Both the position numbers and the translations under genes were made by a program. The notes under the pieces are model-generated. The model had not been told where the DNA came from. It did not search any database and was given only the letters and a program-made list of their open reading frames with translations. A stretch of 64,000 bases of DNA, taken from the NCBI GenBank assembly GCA_013368315.1, contig JAACJM010000165.1, positions 62,001-126,000 of the forward strand, in the 5' to 3' direction. Every line of letters begins with the position of its first letter. Position 1 is the first letter of the stretch. Shown one piece after another: positions 11,901 through 22,842 of the stretch. Origin of the DNA: Tetrapyrgos nigripes (taxonomy: Eukaryota > Basidiomycota > Agaricomycetes > Agaricales > Campanellaceae).

Positions 11901-12222
11901 CAGAGGAAAAGGAAAAGGAAAACAATCTGTTCCTCGAGTACCAGAAATAGAAATGGTGACAGAAACGTATACGTGGAGATGTCCTGTACCTGGATGTGGG
12001 AGGGAACATGATAGTGTGAAGGTTGGTGGGGGTTGGGTGCAGGGGGTTATGGGGGGTTTGGGTGGGGTTGTGGTGGGTGGGAGTGGTGGGGGTGGGGGTG
12101 AGGCTGGTGCAGGTACAGGTGGGGGTATGGGTGCAGGTGCTGGTGCAGGTGGTGGTGGTGGGGGTTTGAGTTTACATGAGAGAGAGATTAATGAGAGGAG
12201 GGTTGTTCCGGTGTTTGTTTGA
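8993..12222 (+). CDS. RING-like protein with SUMO-interaction-like motifs, multiple frame breaks
   Basis: Long low-complexity protein with a C-terminal RING-like cysteine module: CSRC near 11300, RCGHLIDGRCW near 11390-11420, and WRCPVPGCGREH near 11975-12010. Upstream are hydrophobic-acidic clusters resembling SUMO-interaction motifs: EIIDVDELDDDE about 9149, TIILDSDDED about 9297, and NPIILDDEDDDD about 10935. Other conserved-looking stretches are DRDFLMLMLHQADRDLLARYP (about 10460-10520) and THPSKPDPGFTFDFAF (about 10700-10745). An intron with a GTGAGT donor near 9374 and a CAG acceptor near 9430 is likely. At least six frame changes are needed (about 9085, 9985, 10435, 10600, 10750-10860, 11570 and 11840), nearly all in repeats. 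A SUMO-targeted ubiquitin ligase role is a suggestion from the motif combination. It may be a damaged gene or a poorly resolved sequence. Confidence 0.55.
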
Positions 12223-12584
12223 GGACGCAGGGTGGTACTTGGATCTCTAAATTCGAACTATAAATTATGTACATATTGTAACTTGTGTGTGTGTGTGGTA
12301 TCAGTAGTCAGTCAGTCAGTCTCGTAGCATACGCATACGCATATCGGTTTTTGTTTATATGTACCCAAGTACTACTCGTGTACATGTACATACATACATA
12401 CTTTCAAGGCTACGCAACTTGGTCGTCTGCTTCGGATTGTTGCGTTGCTATTTGTCCAATGATTTAGATTTTGTTTCCTTTCAGTTTGAATCACGAGAAA
12501 GACTAAAGACTGACTCGTGCACGTGGACACCTGACGCTTTTCGCGTCGCGTCTCTACCTTGACGTTTACGTCCCAAATACAAGT
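12223..12584. other. intergenic with simple repeats
   Basis: Contains short GT, GTCA, CATACG and CATA repeats between 12282 and 12402. No gene is seen. It includes the likely promoter of the downstream ribosome-rescue gene. Confidence 0.5.
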
Positions 12585-13575
12585 ATGCTGCGATATTCAG
12601 CTCTGCCAGCAAGGGGGCTATCGTCACTCAGGATAAAAACAACAACACAAACACAAACCAGACGGTTCACACCAACCCCTTGGACGTCTTTTCCCCTCTT
12701 CTCATCATCACGGCACCGTGACACCCAACATCTAGTACACTCCTCCCCATACTCAACATCATCCCCCACTCTCCCCACTCCACCCCCCCTCTCCACCTCT
12801 CCACCCCATCCGACCACGCCCAAGCCCGCACCTGGGCAACCCACTTTCAATCCCTCTCCATCCCCCGAACCCATCCTGATCTAACATTCACTTTTTCAAG
12901 AAGTTCAGGACCAGGAGGACAGAATGTTAATAAAGTGAATACGAAAGCGACGTTGAAGTGTCCGTTGGATGTGAGTTGGATTCCGGTGTGGGCGAGGGGG
13001 GGTATAAGGGGGTCGGTGAGTGTTATACTCTGTTACTTGTGTTGTGTTCTGTTCTGTTACTTTCTGTTACTTTCTGTTACTTTACGTAGGACGTTGTGTG
13101 GTGTTTTGTTCTGTTCTTCTATACTCGTTTGCTCGTTTGCGCGAAAACTGACACTGACATGTCCACAGCCTCACTACGCTCGTCGACTAGAAACCATCCT
13201 CATCACATCTACGCAGTATCGGTCTCAAGCGCAGAATGTAGAGGATTGTTTGAGTAAGGTGTGTGTTTCTTCTCTTCTTTGTCCTGCTTTCGTTACATCA
13301 AACTCATCTTCCCTTCATTCAATATCCCCCTTCGTCCCTTCGACCCCTTCATCTCTTCAACCAACCCAACTACCTACCTACGTCTGAATTCAACCCAGCT
13401 CCACACTCTAATCCTCACATCCTCCACCTCCTGCATAATCAACCCTACATCTGAAGAAACGAAAAAACGCATCGAGGGGCATGTTAAAGCAGCGAAGGAA
13501 CGGAAAAAGGTGGATAAGGCTAGACGGAGTGGGGTTAAGGCTGGGAGGGGGAAGATTAGGGGGGGCGATTGGTGA
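12585..13575 (+). CDS. ICT1: mitochondrial peptidyl-tRNA hydrolase ICT1/Pth4 type
   Basis: Codon-independent release factor of the class-I RF/ICT1 family, which rescues stalled mitochondrial ribosomes by hydrolysing peptidyl-tRNA. The catalytic GGQ is in SRSSGPGGQNVNKVNTKAT near 12895-12950. The C terminus is the expected basic tail (KRIEGHVKAAKERKK...VKAGRGKIRGGDW). Exons after the GGQ are joined across introns 13016-13168 and 13259-13398, giving PHYARRLETILITSTQYRSQ and then LHTLILTSST. ATG 12585 opens an Arg/Ser/Thr-rich, acid-poor segment (MLRYSALPARGLSSLRIK) typical of a mitochondrial presequence. The presequence frame and the AQARTWATHF...GGQ frame differ by one base; the likely slip is the run of seven C at about 12783-12789. 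Function is confident; whether the break is real is unclear. Confidence 0.88.
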
Positions 13576-13951
13576 GAAGGGAGTGGTGAGAGGGTTAAGG
13601 GGGAGAGGTGAGTGGTGAGTGAGTTGGGGGAAGACTCAACTCGAGATTTTTTTAAAAATTTTTGTCGAGGACCATATGTAAGTATAGTATGCTGTACTTA
13701 TCAGTGTATGTCTCTGAAATCTATGTATGTGTGCTCAGACTGTATGTCACATACGTATCAACAAGTTCAACAAGTACGTCCGATACTTGAACTATATATA
13801 TACACCACTAGCAATCCGCACATCCAACGATATCCTGGATATACACATACATCTTCAACCTTTACTTACACTGTCACTAGTAGTACTACATACACTACGT
13901 ATACATACAGCCTAAGGCCCTAAACCGAAATTGCAGTTGTAACCAATAGTA
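13576..13951. other. intergenic, convergent 3' ends
   Basis: Between the stops of ICT1 and of a minus-strand secreted-protein gene. It has a small A/T hairpin-like tract near 13644-13666 and many ATAC-type repeats. No gene is evident. Confidence 0.45.
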
Positions 13952-14887
13952 TCAAAACAAAAACTTTATTCCTCGATATGGCCAAGCGAGTTGGGAGACT
14001 CTTCCATATAAACCAGGACCACTGGCACTTGTACTGGGTATAGTAGTAGGAATCGAAGGAAAAGAGTCTGTAACCGGCGTAACCACAGCCAGTGGTCCGG
14101 ATCCCGATGATCCCGATCCTCCTCCTCCAAAGGTAATACGAGTCAGTTCGCAAGATGCGTTGTATTCTGCGCAATCCCAAATCAATATTATTAGTATTAG
14201 TATTACTGACAGTAATTTGAACTCACCATGAAGCGAATCATTAAAATACACCTGTATCCGAGTTGGAATCGCGCTCGACAGACAATCGAAGTATACTCCT
14301 AGGTTCAAGTCGATGTCAGTGGAGGAACATCCACAGATGTCGCCGGCATCTGTACTACTAGTACTGGTAGCTTGAGTGCCTTGAGCGCGTTGAGTGGCGC
14401 AATTCTGATTTCCGTGCGTGTGCGTGCGCCGAGTCCCGAACGAGCGATTCATGCCAAAGAATGAAGATATAAGATATGTTGTTGTTGTACATTCCGGACG
14501 AATAGTAGTAGAATGAATGATAGTAACTAAGCAGTAAGCTTAAGCATTTTGAGATGTAAAATAAAAGGTTAACGTTGAATTCAAAGTCAGCAGTAGTACA
14601 AAGTACAAAGTAAGTTATACTCGCCACCATCGTATCCTGAAAAACTTTACACTGACTCTGACCTGACATTGAGTGGGTACACTGCCTGGGGGATTACCAC
14701 GTGGGATTGGGATTGATGTGACTGGTACCGGTGTTTGATGGGTGAGTAAATCAGGCCCAGGCCCAGCGAGGAATTCGAATCCGGATTGGCTGTGGCTGCT
14801 CTGCGCAGCAACTTGAAGGGATAAGAATATTAATAATGTGATCGGGGTCAAAAGGTTAAGGGCGAGGCTGAGGCTGAAGAAACGCAT
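13952..14887 (-). CDS. Cys-rich secreted protein, Ser/Gly-rich tail
   Basis: The N terminus MRFFSLSLALNLLTPITLLIFLSLQVAAQ is a clear signal peptide. A Ser/Pro segment follows, ending PTQCQ before a GTCAGA donor near 14665. The next exon probably starts at 14404 (NCATQRAQGTQ) and continues GDICGCSSTDIDLNLGVYFDCLSS to 14227; intron 14226-14167 then joins HEYNASCELTRITF to a Gly/Ser-rich tail that ends at 13952. The cysteine spacing (NC, CGC, DCL, SCE) and intron positions match the gene at 21365-22135, so the two are paralogues. Unlike that one, no hydrophobic GPI-type tail is seen. Function unknown; extracellular or cell-wall location is inferred. The first intron (about 260 nt) is long and could hide a small exon. 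Confidence 0.65.
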
Positions 14888-17766
14888 CGTGATTTTTTCT
14901 TTGGGTTATAAATATTTTTAAAAATGACAGGGGTCGGAGAGCTGAGTCTTGGCCCAAGTATTCGTGATTGAGATTGGAAGAAAGAAAAGGGAAGGGAAGG
15001 GAAGGGATCGCGAGGGATTCAGATAAGGGATGATACGTATTTGGCAATGAGAGATGAGAGAGAGATGATCGGTAGCCTGAATACTCACCGAGTGACTGAC
15101 TTAGTATGTACCTGTGGCAAAGCTTGGTCTTGCGTCCATCCATCCATCCATCCATCTCTGTCTCTGCCAGTGGCAGTTAATCACTGCCGGGGTCAGAGTA
15201 TATTTATCCAAGGTTCAAGAGGGCTAAATGAATGATTATCGAAGACCGACCACAGTGACAGTTCTAAAAGTGTCAATAACATTAACGAAAGAAGAAGGGA
15301 GTGAATAAGGCCACTGATTGCAAAGAATCGGGATAGCAGTGGATGTGGAATTGGATGGATGGATGGATAGACGCTGGACCGAAGCATAAGCATACAGCCT
15401 CAATGGTGATGATGCTACCGATACATCAGACCAGACCAGACTGAGAATACGCTATAAAATCGAGCGCTCAGTCATGTAGTAGATACTAGAATCGACTATC
15501 TAAATTCCGAGTTCTTGAATTTAACGTCATCGACTGACTTGCAGCATTCAAAAAGATCGATTCTGCAGACTGCTGCCACTGCTATCGATACTGCCAATGA
15601 CAAGTACTCAAAAGTCGAGAGTGGATCCAGTTCAACCCGGAATCCTGGGTGTAGTTAGTCTGGCGAAATGGACGAACGAGACATTTGAGGATGCTATCTG
15701 TATATCTATCTAGAGTAGCTGATCTACCCACTTTCACAAAAGAAAGAAACGCTGAAACTAGGCGCAGAGTAAGTCATAGGTACCTAGATTCTCGCGAGCC
15801 TTTCCGATCACGTACCTTCTAACAAGCCGATGCTCATAACGCTGAAAAGCAACATATCCGCATCTAGGTTCTCAAATGCACAGAATTGGGAGGATACAGT
15901 GAGCCGCCGCATCGAGGATTGCTGGAGTCACTGTCAGTAAGCTAGTCGGGGCGAGTGACGAGCATCAAGAGTCACTCAAGCGGCCACGGCATAACCCGGC
16001 GGGACACGAAAGTATTCAGCTTTCCCTCACCTTGAGGCCTTTTCCCAAGATATCTTACATATATATAGGAGATCGTTCAATCGTTCTCGTTCTGGAACAG
16101 TGTGCACCCTAACTTAACCAATGGTATTTAACTACGTAGTCTTCTGGCCCCCCTCAACGGCCATCCCTATGTGAACCCGGCTTAACCGTACCATCAATCA
16201 CATGCGAAAGTCCTCGGTACTGTTAAGATATCGAGAAAACTTGCACAAGTTCTAGGTGTAGAAGGGTGTAGAATCATACGCACATTGCATGTGCAAATCT
16301 GGTATGCGTTGATATCGATATGTGCTACGAAAGGGGACTTTCACTTGTAAGTCTTAGAGTCGATATCGATGTTACGTGTAACTTGAAGATACTCCACCAC
16401 GACCCCAACGGCGCCACTGCAAATAGTGAAGTTTGGAGCTGTGAATCTACTTAGTAGAACTTGAGTAGAACGCTTGAGATGAGTCTGACTGAAGTTGATG
16501 GCGCCCTTGTCGATATCATACTTCTACTGAGAAGTGAATAGACAGGAGTAAGTGTTTACGGAAGTTCACAGACTGACCTCCGGCACCAGCACTCTTCTCC
16601 CAGAAAATTGCAGAAACTTTAGTAAGACCGTGGTATAATGGCGGTACCGCTCTACTCACCTTGCCCTCCCTCGAGTCGACTTGGTATCCGATTTGCTTTT
16701 GGAACTTGAAGTACATCCGAATCAGCGCTAGTCCTCGGAGTATCCCTGCCATGGCCACAGACTTGAGTATAATTATTATAAGCTTCGTTGATTCTGGTCT
16801 GATTTGGATTCCAATCGAACTTTACTTACTTACCTACAATACCCATCCCAAGCTCATCTCATCTACACGCGGAGCCGTGTCCCAGCTCAGACTTCTCGGT
16901 GCCTACTGATAATGATTCAGATAAGTGAGCCTCAGGTGTTGATTCATATCAGATACCGACAAGATTCCGAGGCTTTCCAACCTAGACGTACTTCTGAATA
17001 ACGAGCAGCAGAGAACTGAAGCTTCTGCTTCTTCACCACTGGCTACAACTCCTTGGACATCCGCCGTTCGATCGACACCCTGGACTCGAACTCACCTAAG
17101 ACTCCTGAGTACTTGGTTCTAATTGCAAACTGGGCTATCGAGTTTGGAAGTTGGAGCAGCTCCGTATCTTACATCTATTCCAGATAAGCAAACATGAGTC
17201 GTTGGGCAATCGTTTGGCATTCGTCATGAATGTCCATGATCTTTCTGCCAGTGGCAATGGACGCCGACGCCGCCGCCATGGGATTGGAACTTCCGAACTA
17301 CTTGAGCGTCAGGGACCGGGTTGTCAGTACATATTAACGAGAGTGTTATGGGCAGAAACAAGTGCACCAAATCCTCAGGGGTGGACTTGCCACTTGGATG
17401 TTTTGAAATGTATTATCGTTGAGGTTTACAGAGAGTAATCGCCTTCAAGTTAGGGAGAGCTGGAGCTGCGCTGTTGATCCAAAAGAACTAGAAATTTCCA
17501 GACCTTTCTCTTCCCTGGGTTTCTCCTGAGCTTGAGAATTCTCGACAGCTGGAACTTGGATACCGGGGACATGCCGCATGGTGGCTGTTGAAAAGAGTTA
17601 CCTCAGCCTGATCAGGCACGGATGACAAAATTGACCTCGAGGCTTGATGAATAGAAATTAATTAAAAAATAAATTCCAACGCGACTTTTTCCCTTTCCTC
17701 TATAAAAGCCGTCCTCGTCCTCTTGGACTTTCATTCCTTTTGTTTCTCCCTTCTTTTCCTTCCAAC
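14888..17766. other. 2.9-kb gene-poor stretch
   Basis: No open frame here has recognisable domains or intron-flanked continuity. There is a CATC tetranucleotide repeat near 15137-15155, a matching GGAT run near 15353-15367, and palindromic GATATCGATATC-like words at about 16312 and 16360. Its 3' end contains the promoter of the DUF1996 gene. Confidence 0.5.
17701..17709 (+). promoter_or_regulatory. TATA-like box upstream of DUF1996 gene
   Basis: TATAAAAG at 17701, 66 bases before the ATG and followed by a pyrimidine-rich leader, is a good core promoter candidate. Confidence 0.5.
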
Positions 17767-20609
17767 ATGACACGCTCTTTCCTTCACGTTCTTTGCTCGC
17801 TCGCAGCGTTGAGCTCTGTTCACGCGTATTTTCTAGTGGGCGTCAGTGAGTATCGCAGTGGAGTGTGAAGTTGAACCGAAGAGACGACTAACGACTCTTT
17901 CTTTCTTCCCCTTTCAGAGAACTTTATCACCACTCAACGTTTGGATCCCATCGTCAGCCCTGGCCAAGTCAGCAGTCATGCTCACTCCGGTGCGTCTTAG
18001 AGCTCGAACGCTTATCAGAAATGTTCCTGATGGTTGCATGGGCTTATCTAGTCGTCGGTGGAAGCAACTTTGGCTTCACCACTGATACCGCTACTTTGCG
18101 AAAGAGCCAATGCACCTCAATGCCCATTGAAGAGGATAATTCCAACTACTGGTTCCCTGTACGTCTACATCGCAAATTTCCTCGAAAATTTCTTGTTTTG
18201 CTGACTTTTTTTCGTTGTAGCATCTTTACTTCCAGTAAGTCTTCGCACCCTTCAACCAATAAACTAACATTCCAACTGTCAACCGCTCGTAAGGTGGAAA
18301 AATGGCTCCTTCACCTCGCTCTCAGGAGGCGCTGTGATGTAAGTGTCACAAATGTCCAATGTAAGTATGAAAGCTGACATCGCCGCGTTCGTTACCTTTC
18401 AGTTGTACGTTACTTTTCATTTTCCAACCGTTCGAGGCTGACTCGTTGGTCCAGATTATCTTTACGACGATCAATCCGGAAAGACCACTGCTTTCCCTGA
18501 TAATGTATGCACACCTCCCTGCTCTTTTTCTGCTACGAAATCGCAGACTAATATTTCTTCCTTCAACTCCTGCAGCTGCGCATGTTATCTGGTTCGTTTC
18601 CATTTACTCAATCCTCGTCAAGAAAAAACGACGCTAACGCCACAACTACCCCAGGCAACCCTCTGCTCAGAACATACGATCCCTCCAGTTACGCTCAACA
18701 AGCCGTCACCTTTTTGTGTCTAGACTTCAACGGTCAAACGACTCGCCATAATGGACTACCCACCCAATCCTGCCCTTCTGGAGTTCGTGCCCAGATTGTG
18801 AGTAAAAAAAGTCTAATACGTCATTCATGTCGTCATCATCTTTGTCCTTCATTTGCCTCATCCCTTGGGGGACCCTTGCTGACAATTTCTGCACCTTTTC
18901 GTCTGTAGAACTTCCCTAGCTGCTGGGATGGCAAGGTATGCTGTTTCCTCCATGATTCTCCCTCATTCTCATACTCATGATATAATATCACGATTTGCAG
19001 AACACTGACTCTCCTGACCACAAATCACACGTCGCTTTCCGTTCTGGTGGTCCTGACGTTGGCGACTGCAAGGACCCAAATTTCCCGGTAACCTTACCGC
19101 GTGTCTTTATCGAGGTAATTATTCATACATTTATACCTCTGGCGTCTTTTCTGTCTTTCTTCAAGAAAGCTCCATTGCTCACCAACTCTTCTTCGGACAG
19201 GTCTACTGGAACACTGAAATGGATGCTCACCGTTCTGAAGCGATGAATACTACCCAGCCCTATGTGTAAGTCTTACTGCTCATCTCATGCTGATGCCGAC
19301 ACTGAGCTCCTTTGTTTGATTTATGGTCTGCAGCTTTGCACACGGAGATAGAACTGGTTATGGGTACCATGCAGATTTCCTGAACGGTTGGAAAGAAGGC
19401 GTTTTGCAAAACGTTGTCGACAAATGTCATTGCAGTAAGTTGTCTATGTCATTGTCTTGTGTTCGAACGGATGACTGACTGATTGTTACCGTTGAACTTG
19501 GCTTTGACAGACCCCTATGGTGATGCTCAGTACGCGTCCTCATTTACTAGTCTCAAGTAAACTCGGCTCAAGATCTGACTTGCCTCGTCTCATTTGCTAG
19601 ATGCTGCGCTGACCAAGGTATTTTCACGCTCAAGAAGGATGGAACATGCCGTATCACCGATTCTGTCGATGAACAAAGTACGCCTCTTTTCTCTCAGTTG
19701 ATAGCCGTCCCTGACCTATATGTCTTTCTCACCTCTCTCGATACATCTACATCTACATCTCCTTCGTCTTCTATTCCGGCAGCTCTCGGCACCCTCCCCA
19801 AACTCCCAGGAAACAACCCGGTCCAAGAGGAAGGAAGAGATGCAGTGGCGTACAAAGATAACGTTACCCCTGCTATCTTGTCACCTGTTTATGTGTACAC
19901 CGGTGATTCGCCCGCAAAGGGTCAGAGTGGGAACATCGTCTCTGCTGCTTCGACTGCTGCAGGTACAGGTGCTGCGCCTGCTGCGAGCTCTGGTTCCGAT
20001 GGGAATGGAAACGGAAACACGAGCGCAGGAGGTGCTTCAGCTTCAGTCACGAGCTCAGTAGCTCCTACACGTTCTGCCTCTGCCTCTACTTCTGCCTCGG
20101 AATCGCACTCTGAGCCAGAGAGTACCGCAGCATCCGCGTACCCATCCTCATACCCATCTTCACCTGCATCAGGAGCTCACAGTCATGCTCACGGTCATGC
20201 TCACTCTCAGTCTGACGTCAACAACTCGAGCTCGAGCTCAGAGTCTTCTTCACCTGCTTCTCCTGTTAGTGGCTCTGCCTCGAGTTCAGATACAAACTCA
20301 GACTCTGCCTCTGCCTCGAACTCGAACTCGAACTCGAACTCGAACTCTGCTACCAACGCCAGCACCCATGCCAGCTCCAGCTCCAACTCAGGTTCAAATT
20401 CAGGCTCAGGCTCAGGCTCAGCTGGCTCCCCTGCTTCCCCTGCTTCCTCAGCGAAACATACCTGCAGTCATGGAAAGAACAGGCATAATCCAGGCTCTCC
20501 TGCTTCTGGAGCGGCTCCTCAACAAATCAAATACCGCTCACTCCACAAAGCGCGTTCGTTTGGTAATGGGTTTCACGCACATGGTGGTTTGACGAGTCAC
20601 GATTTCTAA
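17767..20609 (+). CDS. secreted DUF1996 protein with Ser/Ala-rich tail
   Basis: Secreted fungal protein of the DUF1996 family; function not established. ATG 17767 starts a signal peptide (MTRSFLHVLCSLAALSSVHA). The domain runs from QRLDPIVSPGQVSSHAHS through GGSNFGF, GGAVIYYLYDD, VTFLCLDFNG, NFPSCWDGKN, HVAFRSGG and GYGYHADFLNGW to CHCNPYGDAQCC. About 15 exons join in frame, including a 14-nt exon (18221-18234) and an apparent 2-nt exon (18403-18404, TT) between introns 18339-18402 and 18405-18454; it is needed to give VIYYLYDD. After TLGTLPKLPGNNPVQ comes an unusually long region (roughly 260 residues) rich in Ser, Ala, Asn and Gly with His repeats (HSHAHGHAHSQ), likely O-glycosylated. No GPI tail is visible. 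Confidence 0.9.
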
Positions 20610-21364
20610 AAATAGAGCACACCCCTCGCCCACACGCATCTACTCTCCTTTTCTGAAACACACTCATTTATACATGTCTCTGAAGTTTGATAACTCGGCG
20701 CTCGGCGCTCTGCTTTACCTCTTTGTACCATTTTTCTTTCTTTTTCACTGCGTTCCAAACTCATTTTACTCTCATCTGCACACCCACCTTCTGACTTCCG
20801 TCTGCCCTAGCCTGGCAGATTAAATCCTCTGGACGCTTGTGGCCGTCCTCACTCCCTTCTACCTATGTACTGGTACAAGGAAGGGTACCGCTGTCCTCTT
20901 TGATATCGCTCGCTGTCGTTTTGATTTACCTACTATCCATCGTTGGAGACTTGAATTGCTTGGTCAATACATACAGTCAGTCATTTAGAGATGTCATCTC
21001 ATTATTGCAAGGCTCTTGAAGGATAAGATACGTATTCCGAAGAAGTCGTACTAATATGTGCGTCAAGCGCGACGCCCTGCAGGCGACTAAAGGCCGACCT
21101 CAGTACCAAGCCGGCAACTCTCAAGCGGCACCACTGGCTTGATTGGCAAACTCGGACAGTCGCCAATTGCAGGCATGAAGAGAACTCAGAAAAAGTGAAG
21201 ATATACAATGTACATAAGTATGGGCCATTGGCTATGGCTTCCCAGTGAGATGGATACATACTACTCTACGTACATTCAACGAGGTAATCCAGATTCCAGA
21301 ATCAACTAAGAAAGCAGTTAACGCACTAAAGGTTGCAGTCCGAGATTTTCAATTTCTCAGGGCC
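20610..21364. other. intergenic, convergent 3' ends
   Basis: About 750 bases between the stops of the DUF1996 gene and the Cys-rich GPI-protein gene. I see no gene. Confidence 0.55.
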
Positions 21365-22135
21365 TCAAGGCACGATGACCATAATTGCCACACCAACCGT
21401 AACCAGGGTCAACACGAAGACGTTGATACCAACGCCAGAAGCTAACGCCATAGCACCGTTGTCTTCCAAGTTGGAGCCCGAATCCGAGTCTCCGCTCTCG
21501 GGTTCCGAGCTGGAAGAACCGGAACCAGAGCCAGAATTGGAGGAGGTGGTGTTGGGGTTTGAACCAGAACCTGATGAGGGTCTGGAACTTGAAGGGGTCG
21601 TGCCACTGGGCTGAGGGAGACCTGTAATTGGAGCAGAAGCGCCTGGGATGGAGTCAGACCCGAAGACGGAGCCACTTAGGTCTTCACAATTTTGCTTATA
21701 ACCTGCGAACGATGAAAAAAAGATGCATTGAGAGGAGCACTGTGAGGAATTTATGAATAGCCGGCTCACCGTCTACCACCTGGTCAAACGACTGCCGAGA
21801 CTCAGGCATGTTGCTCCCCAAACAGTTATAGCAACTTTCCATATTGCTAATGACAGAGTCGCTACAATCGCATTCTAGACTATAGTTACAGTTCTGTCCA
21901 GATAAGAGAAAAATTAACGTCAGTTAGAATTGAGAAACTTGGGGAGGAAGAATCCTTGAACAGCACCCACCAACACTCCGTTCGAAAAAGCCTGACATTG
22001 AGCCTGACAATCTCCAGTGGTTGGAATCGAGCCAAGTTGGCGAACGAGTAGATCGCGTTGGAGACTGGGAGTACCGGCGGCAGCGAGGGTCACGATCGAC
22101 CCCGAAACGAGAACACTAAGGATAAAGGAATGCAT
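21365..22135 (-). CDS. Cys-rich GPI-anchored-type cell-surface protein
   Basis: Exons 22135-21971, 21893-21770 and 21702-21365 join in frame to about 208 residues. A signal peptide (MHSFILSVLVSGSIVTLAAAG) is followed by a Cys-rich domain: GDCQAQCQ, NCNYSLECDCSDSV, SCYNCLGSNMPE, and YKQNCEDLSG. Next is a Ser/Gly/Pro/Glu linker and a C-terminal hydrophobic segment (INVFVLTLVTVGVAIMVIVP) without a cytoplasmic tail, as expected for a GPI-anchor signal. It is a paralogue of the gene at 13952-14887, with introns at the same places relative to the cysteines. A TATAA element lies on this strand at about 22238-22233, roughly 100 bases upstream. Function unknown. Confidence 0.8.
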
Positions 22136-22842
22136 TTTTTGGAGAGAGGAAGTAAAGCAGTGAATAGGAAAATTGGGATGAGCTGGGGAGTTCGGAATGG
22201 GTCAACTCGACTCTTTGGCTCGAGGACAGGACTTATAATCAGATCTGTTTGTAGTGTCAAGACCAATCAACCTTCTGCCTCGTTAGTATCCACTGGTTTC
22301 CGTTTTAGCGATGTCCGGGCCTCGATGACACTGATAGATTGACGTTGACCATTTAAGTGCCATGACTGATGACAGGCGAACTGTAATCGGCAGGCAAGGA
22401 CCAACAATTGTAAGTGCATTCGAAAGGAAAGATTTCAGTAAATCTGTTCAGCATCAAGAGAACGTTGCAATTGGAAACAATGATTCCATATGTCGGTGGC
22501 AGGTCAACGGATGGACTGATGGGCAGAAACGTATTCAAGGAGGCAATGGCATAGTTCGGTGAAGAGGCTGATGAAATGTAATTGCCCGGCAGCTGTGTGG
22601 AAATTGAGGCTAGAGGGAACAAGGGTTCAGAACATTGCCTCGCATAGGCAAGCAGGAGGACGAGCGCTTGTACTATCATCAAGCTCCCCGTTGAGGGTTG
22701 TCGTATTCTATCATTTGTTTTGAAGTCTTGCCAGGAGTCTAATGGTACCTTGACACCACCACCAGGAACAATACGCGTCCAGTAAGGGCTGAATATCTCC
22801 TAGAAAGCACGAGGAAGATTTCATTGCAAGGACAACGACTAA
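22136..22842. other. intergenic
   Basis: About 700 bases holding the promoter of the preceding minus-strand gene and the 3' region of the next one. No further gene is supported. Confidence 0.5.

Noticed and set aside
12282..12402. Clustered short repeats, considered as an array-type element
   Set aside because: They are different simple microsatellites without uniform spacers; nothing like CRISPR, which is not expected in a fungal nuclear genome.
22353..22682. Minus-strand frame with a hydrophobic start and a QLPGNY phrase resembling the neighbour's LLPGKY
   Set aside because: No further similarity, no splice continuity and poor composition; chance resemblance.
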